Assembly (NCBI RefSeq): GCF_024397855.1
Contig: NZ_CP073343.1
Location: 1 to 64,000 of the forward strand
Direction: 5' to 3'
Length of the DNA stretch: 64,000 bases
Origin: Marinomonas rhizomae
GTDB lineage: Bacteria; Pseudomonadota; Gammaproteobacteria; Pseudomonadales; Marinomonadaceae
Part shown: positions 10,957 to 19,889 of the stretch, piece after piece
Position numbering within the stretch: position 1 is the first letter of the stretch
Layout: each line of letters opens with the position of its first letter
Translations under genes and position numbers: made by a program
Notes under the pieces: model-generated
What the model was told of the DNA's origin: nothing
Seen by the model: the letters and a program-made list of their open reading frames with translations, nothing else
Database searches by the model: none

Positions 10957-12234
10957 TTGACCAAGCATGAACCCTCTTACTACGAGGCGACAGCGAACGG
11001 ATTAAAAAGCCGTCCGCAGCTCGTGGATGATCACAGTGCTGATATTTGTATCATTGGTGGTGGATTCACCGGCACATCTGCCGCTTTGCATCTTGCCGAG
11101 GCGGGTTATAAGGTGATCTTGCTGGAAGCGAATGAAATCGGCTGGGGAGCGTCGGGACGTAATGGCGGTCAAATATGCCAAGGTTATAATATGGGCCATG
11201 CTGACCTAGTCGATAAGGTTGGCAAAGAGATCGCTGATTTACTATGGCAAACCTCGGTGGATTCCGTAACCATGGTCAAAGATCTGATTGCGAAATACCA
11301 AATTGACTGTGATTTAACGCCGAGTGTATTACATGTGGCTTCGAAAGCACGTCACGCTGACGATATAAAAAAAGCGGTTGAATACAAACGTCAGCAGTTA
11401 AATTACGATGGTGTTGATTATCTAGATGCCAGATCTGTGTCCGAAAAATTGGGTACAGACTGCTATTACGGTGGGGAATGGTATAAAGAAGGCGCTCACA
11501 TTCACCCTCTGAATTTTGTCCTTGGATTGGCTAATGCAGCTGAGTCTCATGGGGCTAAGCTGTACGATAATTCGGCAGTGCTAGAGTATACCGATGGCAA
11601 AAATCCTGAGGTGATCACCGCTAAAGGCCGTGTTAAATGTCGCTATTTATTGTTTGCTTGTAATGGTTATATGGGGCATTTAAATGGCCCTGCGGCCCGT
11701 AAGATTATGCCGATCAATAACTTTATTATCGCCACTGAACCCTTACCTGATACGGTGACAGAACACATTAATCCAGAGCGTATTGCCGTTGCAGATTCCA
11801 AGTTTGTGGTGAACTATTACCGATTATCTCGTGATGGGCGCATGTTATGGGGTGGCGGAGAAAACTATACTCCGTCCTTCCCTAAAGACATTGCTGGATT
11901 TGTAAAAAAGCACATGGTGGCAACCTATCCAGAACTGTCCAAATACCGCATTGATTATGCTTGGGGAGGCACGCTCGCCATCACGCTTAATCGTATGCCA
12001 CAGATTACACGTCAACAGGAGAATATCTTTGTGGCGCAGGGGTATTCAGGGCACGGTGTGGCGTTGGCCACTTATGCAGGCGCCATTTTTGCCAAAGCGG
12101 TGCAAGGCTCTTTAGAAGAAGTGGACGCATTTGAAAAACTGCCCTCCCGTGATTTTCCTGGTGGCACTTTGTTGCGTTGGCCAGGATTAGTGGCTGGCAT
12201 GCTGTATTACTCGATGTTGGATCGATTGCCTTAA
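10957..12234 (+). CDS. FAD-dependent oxidoreductase, PuuB/OrdL paralog
   Basis: Second DAO-family flavoprotein of the polyamine module, about 425 residues. The FAD motif GGGFTG lies at 34-39, followed by NEIGWGASGRNGGQ; the C-terminal VAQGYSGHGVALATYAG matches the same family. It is clearly related to the oxidase at 7889-9172 but diverged, so it may act on another gamma-glutamylated amine or free amine. I place the start at TTG 10957 because an ACAGGAG ribosome site lies 6 bases before it; an in-frame TTG at 10936 lies upstream of that site and would add seven residues. Confidence 0.85.
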   Translation: MTKHEPSYYEATANGLKSRPQLVDDHSADICIIGGGFTGTSAALHLAEAGYKVILLEANEIGWGASGRNGGQICQGYNMGHADLVDKVGKEIADLLWQTSVDSVTMVKDLIAKYQIDCDLTPSVLHVASKARHADDIKKAVEYKRQQLNYDGVDYLDARSVSEKLGTDCYYGGEWYKEGAHIHPLNFVLGLANAAESHGAKLYDNSAVLEYTDGKNPEVITAKGRVKCRYLLFACNGYMGHLNGPAARKIMPINNFIIATEPLPDTVTEHINPERIAVADSKFVVNYYRLSRDGRMLWGGGENYTPSFPKDIAGFVKKHMVATYPELSKYRIDYAWGGTLAITLNRMPQITRQQENIFVAQGYSGHGVALATYAGAIFAKAVQGSLEEVDAFEKLPSRDFPGGTLLRWPGLVAGMLYYSMLDRLP

Positions 12235-12337
12235 CTTGATGAGTGAGCTTGCATCGCCGAGCCCTGTTTGGGGTGCCATTTATATAATTTAGGCAATCAA
12301 TTTCTTGTACTCTGTTAAAAGGAAGTCAACTTAAACT

Positions 12338-12994
12338 ATGGCTACTCCACCTTCTCAAATGAAAACCATGCAATCTGTTTCGCCTCGTAGTGAGCCTATG
12401 CAATCTCGTTCTATTAAACGTGCTAAGCAAATATTAGAGGTGACGAGCGAGCTGTTGGAAACAGTGGGTTTGAACGATCTAAACACGGCGATTATTGCCA
12501 AAGAAGTTGGTATTTCGGTTGGGTCTTTGTATCACTACTTCCCAAATAAACACGCGATTCTGTATGCCATGGGAAAATCTTGGCTCGACAGTATTGAAGA
12601 CGTGCTTGCCGAAATCCAAGAGTGGTCTCTAGAAGACATGACATTAGCTGACTTTATCGATCAGATAGTCGACATTAACTTGCGTACATATCGTCAGCAA
12701 CGCGCTGTTTTGCGATTGGTACAAGCGATGTTTTCAGTACAGGAGCTGCGTGAGTTAGATGAGCAGCATGATGACATGGTGATTTCTCAAATGGCCAAAA
12801 TATTTAAACGTATCGGACTGAAAAAGCACATCCGAGAGCGAGAGCGAATTGCTCGTTTGTATTTGGAAGTGACGCACAGTACGTATTTGGTGGTGGTGAA
12901 TCAAAATGAGCGTCGTGCGTCGAGCACCTTGTCGGATCTAAAGTTGATGCTAACTTGCTTATTGGAGAGACATCTCAACGAAACAACAGCCTGA
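12338..12994 (+). CDS. TetR-family transcriptional regulator
   Basis: Regulator of 218 residues. The helix-turn-helix occupies about residues 40-75, with the classic block AIIAKEVGISVGSLYHYFPNKHAILYAM. The ligand-binding half has no recognisable specificity signature. A basic, low-complexity N-terminus of about 25 residues precedes the domain. It sits between the PuuB-like oxidase and the PuuA-like ligase, so it probably controls this polyamine module, in place of the cupin-type repressor PuuR of E. coli. The effector is unknown. Confidence 0.88.
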   Translation: MATPPSQMKTMQSVSPRSEPMQSRSIKRAKQILEVTSELLETVGLNDLNTAIIAKEVGISVGSLYHYFPNKHAILYAMGKSWLDSIEDVLAEIQEWSLEDMTLADFIDQIVDINLRTYRQQRAVLRLVQAMFSVQELRELDEQHDDMVISQMAKIFKRIGLKKHIRERERIARLYLEVTHSTYLVVVNQNERRASSTLSDLKLMLTCLLERHLNETTA

Positions 12995-13464
12995 TACTAA
13001 GTGCTTTCTAGTTGGCTTTTTTATCGCTCTAAAGCGTCTCAGTAATAGACTTGGTCGTACTCATTGTATTCAAAAGAGTGATGCCATGGCGATCCAGATA
13101 ATTCTATTAGCAAGTCGACTTATTACTCGGTTTTGCTGTTACCTATCAATGACGCTATCTGGAGCAAAATATCTTTCGACTTTTTTACTCTTTTTGTAGT
13201 AAAAATGAAGATATCGCCTGATCAATTCTTCGGACTTATGCCACTTTGTCTGGTTTTGGTGAGTATTCATAAACATGTCGAAATTTATATGTATCCATTC
13301 TGGGTGAGTTACTCGCGGAAATTGTTTGGGTTAAGGTGCTTTATATTGAAAAAATGTAACTTTAATTCTGTCTGTAAAACAAAAAAGTCGAATCAAAGTT
13401 CGATTATAAGCAGATTAAAAATGACCTCTTCCACAGTAAGATTCATTTTATAAGAGAATATTCT
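12995..13464. other. Intergenic region upstream of puuA
   Basis: A 470-bp AT-rich gap. It must hold the puuA promoter. A small dyad TCGAA-N6-TTCGA lies at about 13388-13403. I see no credible gene: the single longer open frame has no ribosome site, an unusual Phe/Lys/Cys-rich composition and no recognisable motif. Confidence 0.5.
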
Positions 13465-14799
13465 ATGTCGGATATATATGAAGGGAATAACGAGTTTGAT
13501 CTGTTTATTACAGATTTAAATGGCAACTTGCGCGGTAAGCGTATTCCCTCTAGCGGTTTAGAAAGCGTCATGACGCAAGGGGTAAAACTTCCTCAGTCGG
13601 TGATTGGATTTGACCACTGGGGGGACGATGTTCTCGATAACGGCATGGTATTCGAAACAGGAGACAGCGACGGTGTTTGTTTCCCTGTCCATTCTCAACC
13701 TATTCCAGTGCCGTGGGCCGAATCGGTTCGTGATCAAGTTTTGGCGATGATGTATAACGCAGATGGCACGCCCTTTTACCCAGATCCTCGTCAAATTTTG
13801 ACGCGCATTGTTAAACGCTTCAAAGACCTTGGCTACACACCCGTTGTGGCAACAGAGCTGGAATTTTACCTATTAGATGGCGAGGCAGAAGCCAAGCGTC
13901 AGCCTTCCCCTCCTATCATCGTCGAAGGCAACGGCGTGCGTTTGAACAAAACCGATTGCTACTCCATTGAAGAAATGGACGGTCTAGAAGGCTTTTTCGC
14001 CGAGGTTCGCAGTGCGTGTGAAATACAAGGTATTCCTGCCGATACCATCATTTCTGAATTAGGCCCAGGCCAGTTTGAAATCAATATGAAACACAGCAAT
14101 GACGCCGTTCAAGCTGCCGATCATGCGATTATGTTTAAACGTTTAGTGAAAGGCGTGGCACGTCATCATGACTTTGGCGCGACGTTTATGGCGAAACCCT
14201 ATGCAGATAAAAGTGGCAATGGCTTCCATGTGCATTTTAGTTTATTGGATGAACAAGGCAAGAATGTATTCGATAACGGCACTGATGAAGGTTCTGGTTT
14301 GTTACAGCAAGCTGTTGCTGGGGTGTTAAAGCATATGTCTAGTTCAATGTTAGTGTTTGCACCGCACATGAATTCTTACCGCCGTTTCCAAAATGGCGCT
14401 CATGCTCCAACATTCGCTAGTTGGGGTTATGAAAACCGTACCGTAGCGGTTCGAATTCCGGAAAGCGAACACATAGCTCGTCGCCTTGAACATCGTGTGG
14501 CGGGAGCTGATGCTAACCCGTATTTGGTGTTGTCTGCTGTATTAGGAGCCGCTTTAAATGGCATTGAAGCAAAATTGTCTCCACCTCAAGCGATCGAAGG
14601 TGATGCTTACGCTATGTCGGAACGTTTTGAGCCCTTGCCCAATAGATGGGAATTGGCAGCAAAATCCTTTGCCGATAGTACTTTCTTGCGGGATTATTTA
14701 GGCGAAGAGTTTGTCCGTGTTTATGGCGCAGTAAAAGAACAAGAACAGCAAAAAATATACAGCCGTATTTCTAACGTCGAATACGAAGCCTATTTGTAG
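13465..14799 (+). CDS. puuA: Gamma-glutamylputrescine synthetase (PuuA-like, glutamine synthetase family)
   Basis: ATP-dependent ligase joining glutamate to putrescine, the entry step of the Puu pathway. The 444-residue protein has the glutamine-synthetase fold: an N-terminal beta-grasp (about 15-110) and a catalytic domain with TELEFYLLD, SELGPGQFEINM, NGFHVHFSL and NRTVAVRIPESEHIARRLEHRVAGADANPYL. The length fits PuuA/GlnT-type enzymes and not the assimilatory GlnA (about 470). Flanking PuuB/PuuC homologs and the amidotransferase support putrescine, but the amine is not readable from the sequence. A weak AAGAGAA ribosome site precedes the ATG. Confidence 0.85.
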   Translation: MSDIYEGNNEFDLFITDLNGNLRGKRIPSSGLESVMTQGVKLPQSVIGFDHWGDDVLDNGMVFETGDSDGVCFPVHSQPIPVPWAESVRDQVLAMMYNADGTPFYPDPRQILTRIVKRFKDLGYTPVVATELEFYLLDGEAEAKRQPSPPIIVEGNGVRLNKTDCYSIEEMDGLEGFFAEVRSACEIQGIPADTIISELGPGQFEINMKHSNDAVQAADHAIMFKRLVKGVARHHDFGATFMAKPYADKSGNGFHVHFSLLDEQGKNVFDNGTDEGSGLLQQAVAGVLKHMSSSMLVFAPHMNSYRRFQNGAHAPTFASWGYENRTVAVRIPESEHIARRLEHRVAGADANPYLVLSAVLGAALNGIEAKLSPPQAIEGDAYAMSERFEPLPNRWELAAKSFADSTFLRDYLGEEFVRVYGAVKEQEQQKIYSRISNVEYEAYL

Positions 14800-14993
14800 C
14801 TATCAGGTTAGCAATCAATAAAAAGACGTCAAAGAAGCGCGATGGACCTTGGTGATAAGCCTGTCTCGTTGTTTTTCTTAATTACCTTGCCTTTAATTAC
14901 ATCGGCAATATTGCCTGGCTGGCTACTTTCATCATGCGTCGTCAAAATCGATTCAAGAAACCATAAACGTTGTGTTACTGAGGTAAGTTATAA

Positions 14994-15698
14994 ATGAAGA
15001 TAGGAATTCTCGCCGCGGGTATTACGCCTGATGTGTTACGCGATAAGTACCCGACTTACGCAGAAATGTTTGCTCAGCAGATCGCTGTATTAGAGCCGGA
15101 TTTGTCGTTTGAAATATTTGATGTTCGTTTGGATGAGTTTCCAGAAAGTACTGATTCTTGTGATGCTTGGTTAATTACCGGGTCAAAATCCGATGCTTAT
15201 GGTGATGATCCATGGATCAGTCGGTTGTGTGAGTTTATTCGGGATGTGGATGCTAAGGGCCAAGTGCTGGTGGGCATCTGTTTTGGTCACCAAGTGATTG
15301 CCCGTGCTTTGGGTGGTCGGGTTGCCAAGTTCGATGGCGGCTGGGGTGTCGGTGTACATCATTATAAGATTGTTGAGGAGGATGTGGTGCCTTTGGATCT
15401 GCAAGACATTGCGTTTTGTGCCTTCCACCAAGACCAAGTACTGGAAAAACCGGAAAAAATGAAGAGCTTTTTGAGCAGTGATTTTTGCCAACATGCGGGG
15501 TTGATTTATAAAGATCGCATCTTGACGTTCCAAGGTCACCCTGAGTTCTCTAAGGACTACGAAATGGCGTTGATAGATCTCTATGATGGGGCGACGCTGG
15601 CACCGGATGTTGTTCATAAAGCGCGTCAAAGTGTCGAAAGCGAAGCTATACAGAATAAAGCTCTAATGGCTTGGATTGGTAAGTTCTTACAAGGCTAA
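14994..15698 (+). CDS. Class I glutamine amidotransferase, candidate gamma-glutamyl-GABA hydrolase
   Basis: Single-domain class I (triad) amidotransferase of 234 residues, related to the GMP-synthase amidotransferase group. The catalytic nucleophile is C96 in VGICFGHQ, and the His/Glu pair is H182 and E184 in FQGHPEF, so the triad is intact. E. coli PuuD, which hydrolyses gamma-glutamyl-GABA, belongs to a different branch (peptidase C26). The position right after puuA suggests that this protein fills that role. That is inference; a detoxifying or unrelated amidotransferase is possible. A GAGG ribosome site lies upstream of the ATG. Confidence 0.8.
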   Translation: MKIGILAAGITPDVLRDKYPTYAEMFAQQIAVLEPDLSFEIFDVRLDEFPESTDSCDAWLITGSKSDAYGDDPWISRLCEFIRDVDAKGQVLVGICFGHQVIARALGGRVAKFDGGWGVGVHHYKIVEEDVVPLDLQDIAFCAFHQDQVLEKPEKMKSFLSSDFCQHAGLIYKDRILTFQGHPEFSKDYEMALIDLYDGATLAPDVVHKARQSVESEAIQNKALMAWIGKFLQG

Positions 15699-15710
15699 TC
15701 TATTCCTGTG

Positions 15711-15750
15711 AAGCGCTTTTCCGACAAGAACCATAGTCTGAAAAGCGCTT
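15711..15750. terminator. Convergent hairpin after the amidotransferase gene
   Basis: Perfect 11-bp arms (AAGCGCTTTTC and its complement) with an 18-base spacer, overlapping the stop of the convergent FhuF-like gene. A second small palindrome (AGGCCAA-A-TTGGCCT, 15754-15768) followed by a T-run lies within the coding end of that gene. Confidence 0.6.
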
Positions 15751-16480
15751 AGGAGGCCAAATTGGCCTTTTTATTATGCAGCCTAGGGCAATTACTACAA
15801 AGCTCACCGCCATCACGACGGAAGTGTAAACAGCAAGTATGGCGGACAAAAACAGGCGCTTCTGTATCTTGTTGGCTAAGCCCTGCAAGCGGTTTCAAGG
15901 GTAAATTCATCGCTTCTGCCCAGTTTCGAAAATCCTGTTCAAGATCGAATTTTTGCGTTACTGGTAGTAAGTTGCCTATTGCGATCAATGCGCTCATTAC
16001 CTGATCCGCTAGCAAGCCTTTGTAAAGCGCAGGTCTTCCGCCGAAAGCATTAACATGCGCGTTTTCAAAGGACTGGAAAAGAACCGTTAGCTGTTCACAA
16101 ATGCTTTTTATCAGAACTTCGTGATTTCCCTCCTGCCATATTCCATCCGGTAAAATATACCCTGAGACCATTTCGCCGTTTTGCTTTTGTTCTAGGTCTT
16201 GTAAACGCAGAGGCACCGCTTTGAGCTGATAGACGCAAATCATTGCCAGATAAATCGGCTGCCAACAGACTAATCCCCAAGATCTAATACGCCAATAAGG
16301 CGCACCCGTTTCTGGGTGCGCCTTTTGTAATGTGCTATGCAAAATTTGCAGTGCGTATTCCGGTGTTTTGGCGGACACGTTGGTAGTGTTTCGCTTCTCG
16401 TTAAAGACGCTTTCTTCTCCGTCCAGTACGGCAATATAAGATCTGGCGGCGGTGAAAAGACGGTCTATAAGCCTTTCCAT
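15749..16480 (-). CDS. Siderophore ferric-iron reductase, FhuF type
   Basis: Predicted cytosolic [2Fe-2S] protein of 243 residues that would release iron from an imported ferric siderophore by reduction. The C-terminus has cysteines C216 C217 x10 C228 x2 C231, the exact spacing of the FhuF iron-sulfur site. The rest is poorly conserved, as usual for the family. A GAGG ribosome site precedes the ATG by 9 bases. It lies 33 bp downstream of a TonB siderophore receptor on the same strand, so the two are probably one Fur-controlled operon. Confidence 0.85.
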   Translation of the reverse strand: MERLIDRLFTAARSYIAVLDGEESVFNEKRNTTNVSAKTPEYALQILHSTLQKAHPETGAPYWRIRSWGLVCWQPIYLAMICVYQLKAVPLRLQDLEQKQNGEMVSGYILPDGIWQEGNHEVLIKSICEQLTVLFQSFENAHVNAFGGRPALYKGLLADQVMSALIAIGNLLPVTQKFDLEQDFRNWAEAMNLPLKPLAGLSQQDTEAPVFVRHTCCLHFRRDGGELCSNCPRLHNKKANLAS

Positions 16481-16513
16481 GTTTCTTTACCTCTAAGTTG
16501 TGCTATGTGATAC

Positions 16514-18652
16514 CTAGAACGCATAGCGGGCGCTGACTTCGACGGCTCTTTCGTCACCGAACCAGCAGTTAGATTCGTCGTAGCAGCTGTAATAGGTTTT
16601 ATCGAATACGTTGCTCATGGAAAATCTCACACTGGCGCCCTGCCATTGCTTAGACAGCATCGCCAAGTCGTAACCTATGGATAAATCGACCAAGGTGTAA
16701 GACGGTACGGTGTTAGAGTTCGCAGCGTCGAGCTGCATTTGACCAACATAACGAACACCGGCACCGAATGACGCCCCCGCTAATTTTCCTTCGACTGGTT
16801 CGTACGTTAGCCAGGAATTGAATTGGCTTTTAGGCACCCAAATCGGTGTGTTCCCTTCTATACCGCTATTGTCTTTGGTGACTTCTACATCTTGCAGCGT
16901 ATAGGCGGCTTTTAGGGTGACATCGGATGTAAGTGCTTGCTGTAATTCAAGCTCTATACCACGAGAGCGCATTTCACCTACTTGAATTTTGTCGTACGCA
17001 GAACCATTCGGATCACGAGTGAGTACCTTGCTTTTGACTATTTCGAACGCCGTTGCACTGGCGGTGATGTTTCGTCTTTTGTATTTCAGACCCGCTTCCC
17101 ATTGGTCGGCTGTAGAGGTATCAAACGTTTTACCATTTCGGTCTGCGCCTGTGATAGGTTCGAAGCTTTGCGCGTAACTAACAAACGGCGCTATGCCATT
17201 ATCAAACTCGTATAGAGCGCCAGCTCGGCCACTAAATTGGCTTTGATCGACCTTGGTATTGGTTGTCGCGCCGTATTTTCTGCCCTTTTCTGTTGCTTTG
17301 AATTGATCGTAGCGGCCACCAGCAATCAGTACCCATTGATCAAGGCGTATTTGATCTTGCAGATACATGCCTGTTTGTTCTTTGTCGATCGTGAAATCGC
17401 TGCTGTAGCCTGACCCTGCAAAGTCTAGGTTATCTCTAATAATCTGCTCGTAATCTGGGTTATATAGATCGATGCTAGGCGCCAAAGCGTCTTCGTAGAT
17501 CACGTCTGACTTAAGCTTTAGGTAATCTAGACCGACCAAGATATTGTGCTCGGCATTGCCAATGTCAAATAATCCAGAAAATTGGTTGTCTATGTTGATG
17601 CCTTCGGATTTTTCGTCTGTGAGATAGGCGCGACGGTTCAAGGTTCTTTCATCGCTGTCTAGCGAAGAAGAATAGGTGTTTTCTTGGTAGGCTTTTGCTG
17701 TGGTGAAACGAGCATTTTGTAAAAAGCGCCAAGTATCATTGATGTTGTGATCGAGCTTATAACCAAGCAATAGGACATCTCGATCATAAGTTTCCCAGTT
17801 TGCATCACCTGAATAGGCATTAGAAGGCAGCTTGCCATTAATACTGTTATAGACAGTGCCTTTCGATGGCAAAGAGGAATAGACGCCCATTTTGGGGTCT
17901 TGTTGGTAATACATATTGAGATTAAGCATGGTGTCATCACTGATTTTCCAATCAATAGAAGGCGCTATCATGATGCGCTCTTCTTCTGAGGTAACGGCTT
18001 GCCCATCTTTTTGGCGAAATAGACCCACGACACGATAGTTGAGTTTATCGTTAATGGCGCCAGTGCTATCGATCTGTGTTTCGCGTTTATTGTCGCTGCC
18101 TAATGTTAATTCCACACTATGTTGGCTGTCTGACTGTGGTGCTTTACTGATGAGATTCACCATGCCGCCAGGAGGCATAGCGCCATATAGAGTTGAAGTT
18201 GGGCCTTTGAATACTTCCACTTGTTCTACGGCTGCCATGTCGATTTGTGGCTGTAGGTTCCAATCGTTATAAAGGAGCTGCAGTCCGTCATAGTAGGCTT
18301 TGTCGTTCTTGAACCCTCGGATATTGAAAAAGTCTAATCGCGTTACCGCACCGCCACGCAATTCAGTGTTGATGCCAGAAGCATAGCGAACGGCTTCCGC
18401 CACTGTTTCTGTACCCCTTTGTTGTAATGCATTTTGATCTATTACTGAAATCGCTTGTGGTGTTTCTTCTGGGTCTAATTGGGTTTTAGTGGCTGTATTT
18501 CGATACGTCTGACCTTTCACTACAAGAGTGCTTAATTGATCTTCTAAGCTCGTATCGCTCATTTCTGATGTGTCAGCAGCGTGTGAGTAAGACGAAGCAG
18601 AAGCAATGGCTAAAGCAAGTAAAGTGGATTGGAAATGCGCAGACGGTTTCAT
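16514..18652 (-). CDS. TonB-dependent siderophore receptor
   Basis: Outer-membrane ferric-siderophore transporter of about 712 residues. The signal peptide is about 25 residues (hydrophobic LLALAIASASSYSHA). The plug domain runs from about residue 50 to 165 with TPQAISVID, VEVFKGPTSTLYGAMPPGGMVNLISK. The 22-strand barrel ends in the expected aromatic C-terminus (RYAF). The plug features match the FpvA/FhuE-type family, without the extra N-terminal signalling domain. I place the start at 18652, where TGGAG lies 5 bases upstream; an upstream in-frame ATG would add nine residues. A Fur-like box lies about 30 bp upstream. Confidence 0.93.
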   Translation of the reverse strand: MKPSAHFQSTLLALAIASASSYSHAADTSEMSDTSLEDQLSTLVVKGQTYRNTATKTQLDPEETPQAISVIDQNALQQRGTETVAEAVRYASGINTELRGGAVTRLDFFNIRGFKNDKAYYDGLQLLYNDWNLQPQIDMAAVEQVEVFKGPTSTLYGAMPPGGMVNLISKAPQSDSQHSVELTLGSDNKRETQIDSTGAINDKLNYRVVGLFRQKDGQAVTSEEERIMIAPSIDWKISDDTMLNLNMYYQQDPKMGVYSSLPSKGTVYNSINGKLPSNAYSGDANWETYDRDVLLLGYKLDHNINDTWRFLQNARFTTAKAYQENTYSSSLDSDERTLNRRAYLTDEKSEGINIDNQFSGLFDIGNAEHNILVGLDYLKLKSDVIYEDALAPSIDLYNPDYEQIIRDNLDFAGSGYSSDFTIDKEQTGMYLQDQIRLDQWVLIAGGRYDQFKATEKGRKYGATTNTKVDQSQFSGRAGALYEFDNGIAPFVSYAQSFEPITGADRNGKTFDTSTADQWEAGLKYKRRNITASATAFEIVKSKVLTRDPNGSAYDKIQVGEMRSRGIELELQQALTSDVTLKAAYTLQDVEVTKDNSGIEGNTPIWVPKSQFNSWLTYEPVEGKLAGASFGAGVRYVGQMQLDAANSNTVPSYTLVDLSIGYDLAMLSKQWQGASVRFSMSNVFDKTYYSCYDESNCWFGDERAVEVSARYAF

Positions 18653-18683
18653 GTTAACTCCAGAAATAGAATAAAACAATATT

Positions 18684-18702
18684 GATAATGAATCTCATTC
18701 TA
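18684..18702. promoter_or_regulatory. Fur-like box upstream of the TonB receptor
   Basis: GATAATGAATCTCATTCTA matches 14 of 19 positions of the Fur consensus, 32 bp before the receptor start. It predicts iron repression of receptor and reductase. Confidence 0.7.
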
Positions 18703-18799
18703 TTTTTTCTGGGGATGTAAAACTTAACCTTTTGGTGCATCTTTTTAGTTTAAAGAATAAAAGTCTGAGGAATACATGTCGAATTAGGTAGAACAAATG

Positions 18800-19717
18800 C
18801 TACCTTGGTTTTATTGGAAGCCAGTACTCCATATAGCTCTGGGGACTGTTTGGATCGTAATCTGGCTCGTAAACTTCTAATTCATAGCCTTGCACACCGT
18901 AATAATTAGATTCAGGTAGCCAGTGATGAATAAACCATTCAAAGGCTTTTTCCACTGCCGTGGCTTTTCCATGTACCGGAATCACCGCGTATTCTTGAAG
19001 TGGCACCTTCACCGTATCTAATGTGGTATTAAATGGCTTGGCACCATTAAAAGTGGTTGGGGATGATGCTTTGATTGGTTCTAAGTACCCTGCCCAATAC
19101 AGCATTTGATCTGGATGTTGGAGATGATCTTGAGTGTCGATTATGCCAATGGGCCGAGCGCCCTTTTTCACTGTTTCGATTTCAGCCATTACTTTGAACC
19201 ATAGTTGTGGAACTCGCTCGGAAAAATCTGGAGCAGAAGAAAATGGTCCTCGTATCCAATCGTATCTACCTTGGATTTGAAAGTCATCGCGGCTTTCGAT
19301 ACGTATTTGGGTGAAGGTTTTTTCTGTGTCTGTGTGCGTTTTGTGAAGGCTTCTATATTGTAAGGGTGTGCGTAATCCATATCGCTTCCCTCGTTGTCGA
19401 TAATTCCTTGGGGTACAGTTAAACATCTGCTTAAACGCGCGTGAGAAGCTTATTTCTGAGTCAAAGCCACATTGCATGGCAATATCTACATGGCGAATTG
19501 TAGAGCACAGTAACAGTTCAGCGGCTTTGCTTAAGCGTAATTCTCTAATGTATTGAGCAACGGTAAGACCAGTTGCCTGACCAAATACCCGTTGAAATTG
19601 CCAACGCGACCAGCAGCTTTTTTCGGCTAAGTTCGTGACATGGATCGACTCATCCAGATTTTCGTGGATGTAGTCTAAAACCTTTTCTATACGTGTGAGT
19701 CTGTTTTGATATGCCAT
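18800..19717 (-). CDS. AraC-family regulator with GyrI-like effector domain
   Basis: Transcription regulator of 305 residues. The double helix-turn-helix of AraC/XylS proteins is at the N-terminus (about 8-108: ESIHVTNLAEKSCWSRWQFQ and FDSEISFSRAFKQMFNCTPRNYR). A GyrI-like small-molecule-binding domain follows (about 125-300), the order found in Rob-type regulators. It sits between a siderophore receptor and an MFS transporter and shares a promoter region that has a Fur-like box. Activation of the iron module is likely, perhaps with a siderophore as ligand, but this is inferred from position. Confidence 0.87.
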   Translation of the reverse strand: MAYQNRLTRIEKVLDYIHENLDESIHVTNLAEKSCWSRWQFQRVFGQATGLTVAQYIRELRLSKAAELLLCSTIRHVDIAMQCGFDSEISFSRAFKQMFNCTPRNYRQRGKRYGLRTPLQYRSLHKTHTDTEKTFTQIRIESRDDFQIQGRYDWIRGPFSSAPDFSERVPQLWFKVMAEIETVKKGARPIGIIDTQDHLQHPDQMLYWAGYLEPIKASSPTTFNGAKPFNTTLDTVKVPLQEYAVIPVHGKATAVEKAFEWFIHHWLPESNYYGVQGYELEVYEPDYDPNSPQSYMEYWLPIKPR

Positions 19718-19732
19718 GGCTACTAGATATTA

Positions 19733-19751
19733 AATAATAACCATTATCATC
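19733..19751. promoter_or_regulatory. Fur-like box between the AraC gene and the MFS gene
   Basis: On the minus strand GATGATAATGGTTATTATT matches 13 of 19 positions of the Fur consensus. It lies just before the AraC gene and about 140 bp before the MFS gene, in their divergent region. Confidence 0.6.
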
Positions 19752-19889
19752 TAATTGGTTTTAAAAGCCAACTTATTCTAAGGCTGTTTGTGATTCCCGT
19801 ATTCGTGGCTATTAATTAATCAAGTCGCATGATTAAATCCAACTCATCTTATATCGTTCAAAATAATATCAAAAAATGGATGTTGCCCG

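Noticed and set aside
13133..13453. 106-codon open frame upstream of puuA
   Set aside because: No ribosome site, Phe/Lys/Cys-rich composition, no recognisable motif; treated as non-coding promoter region.
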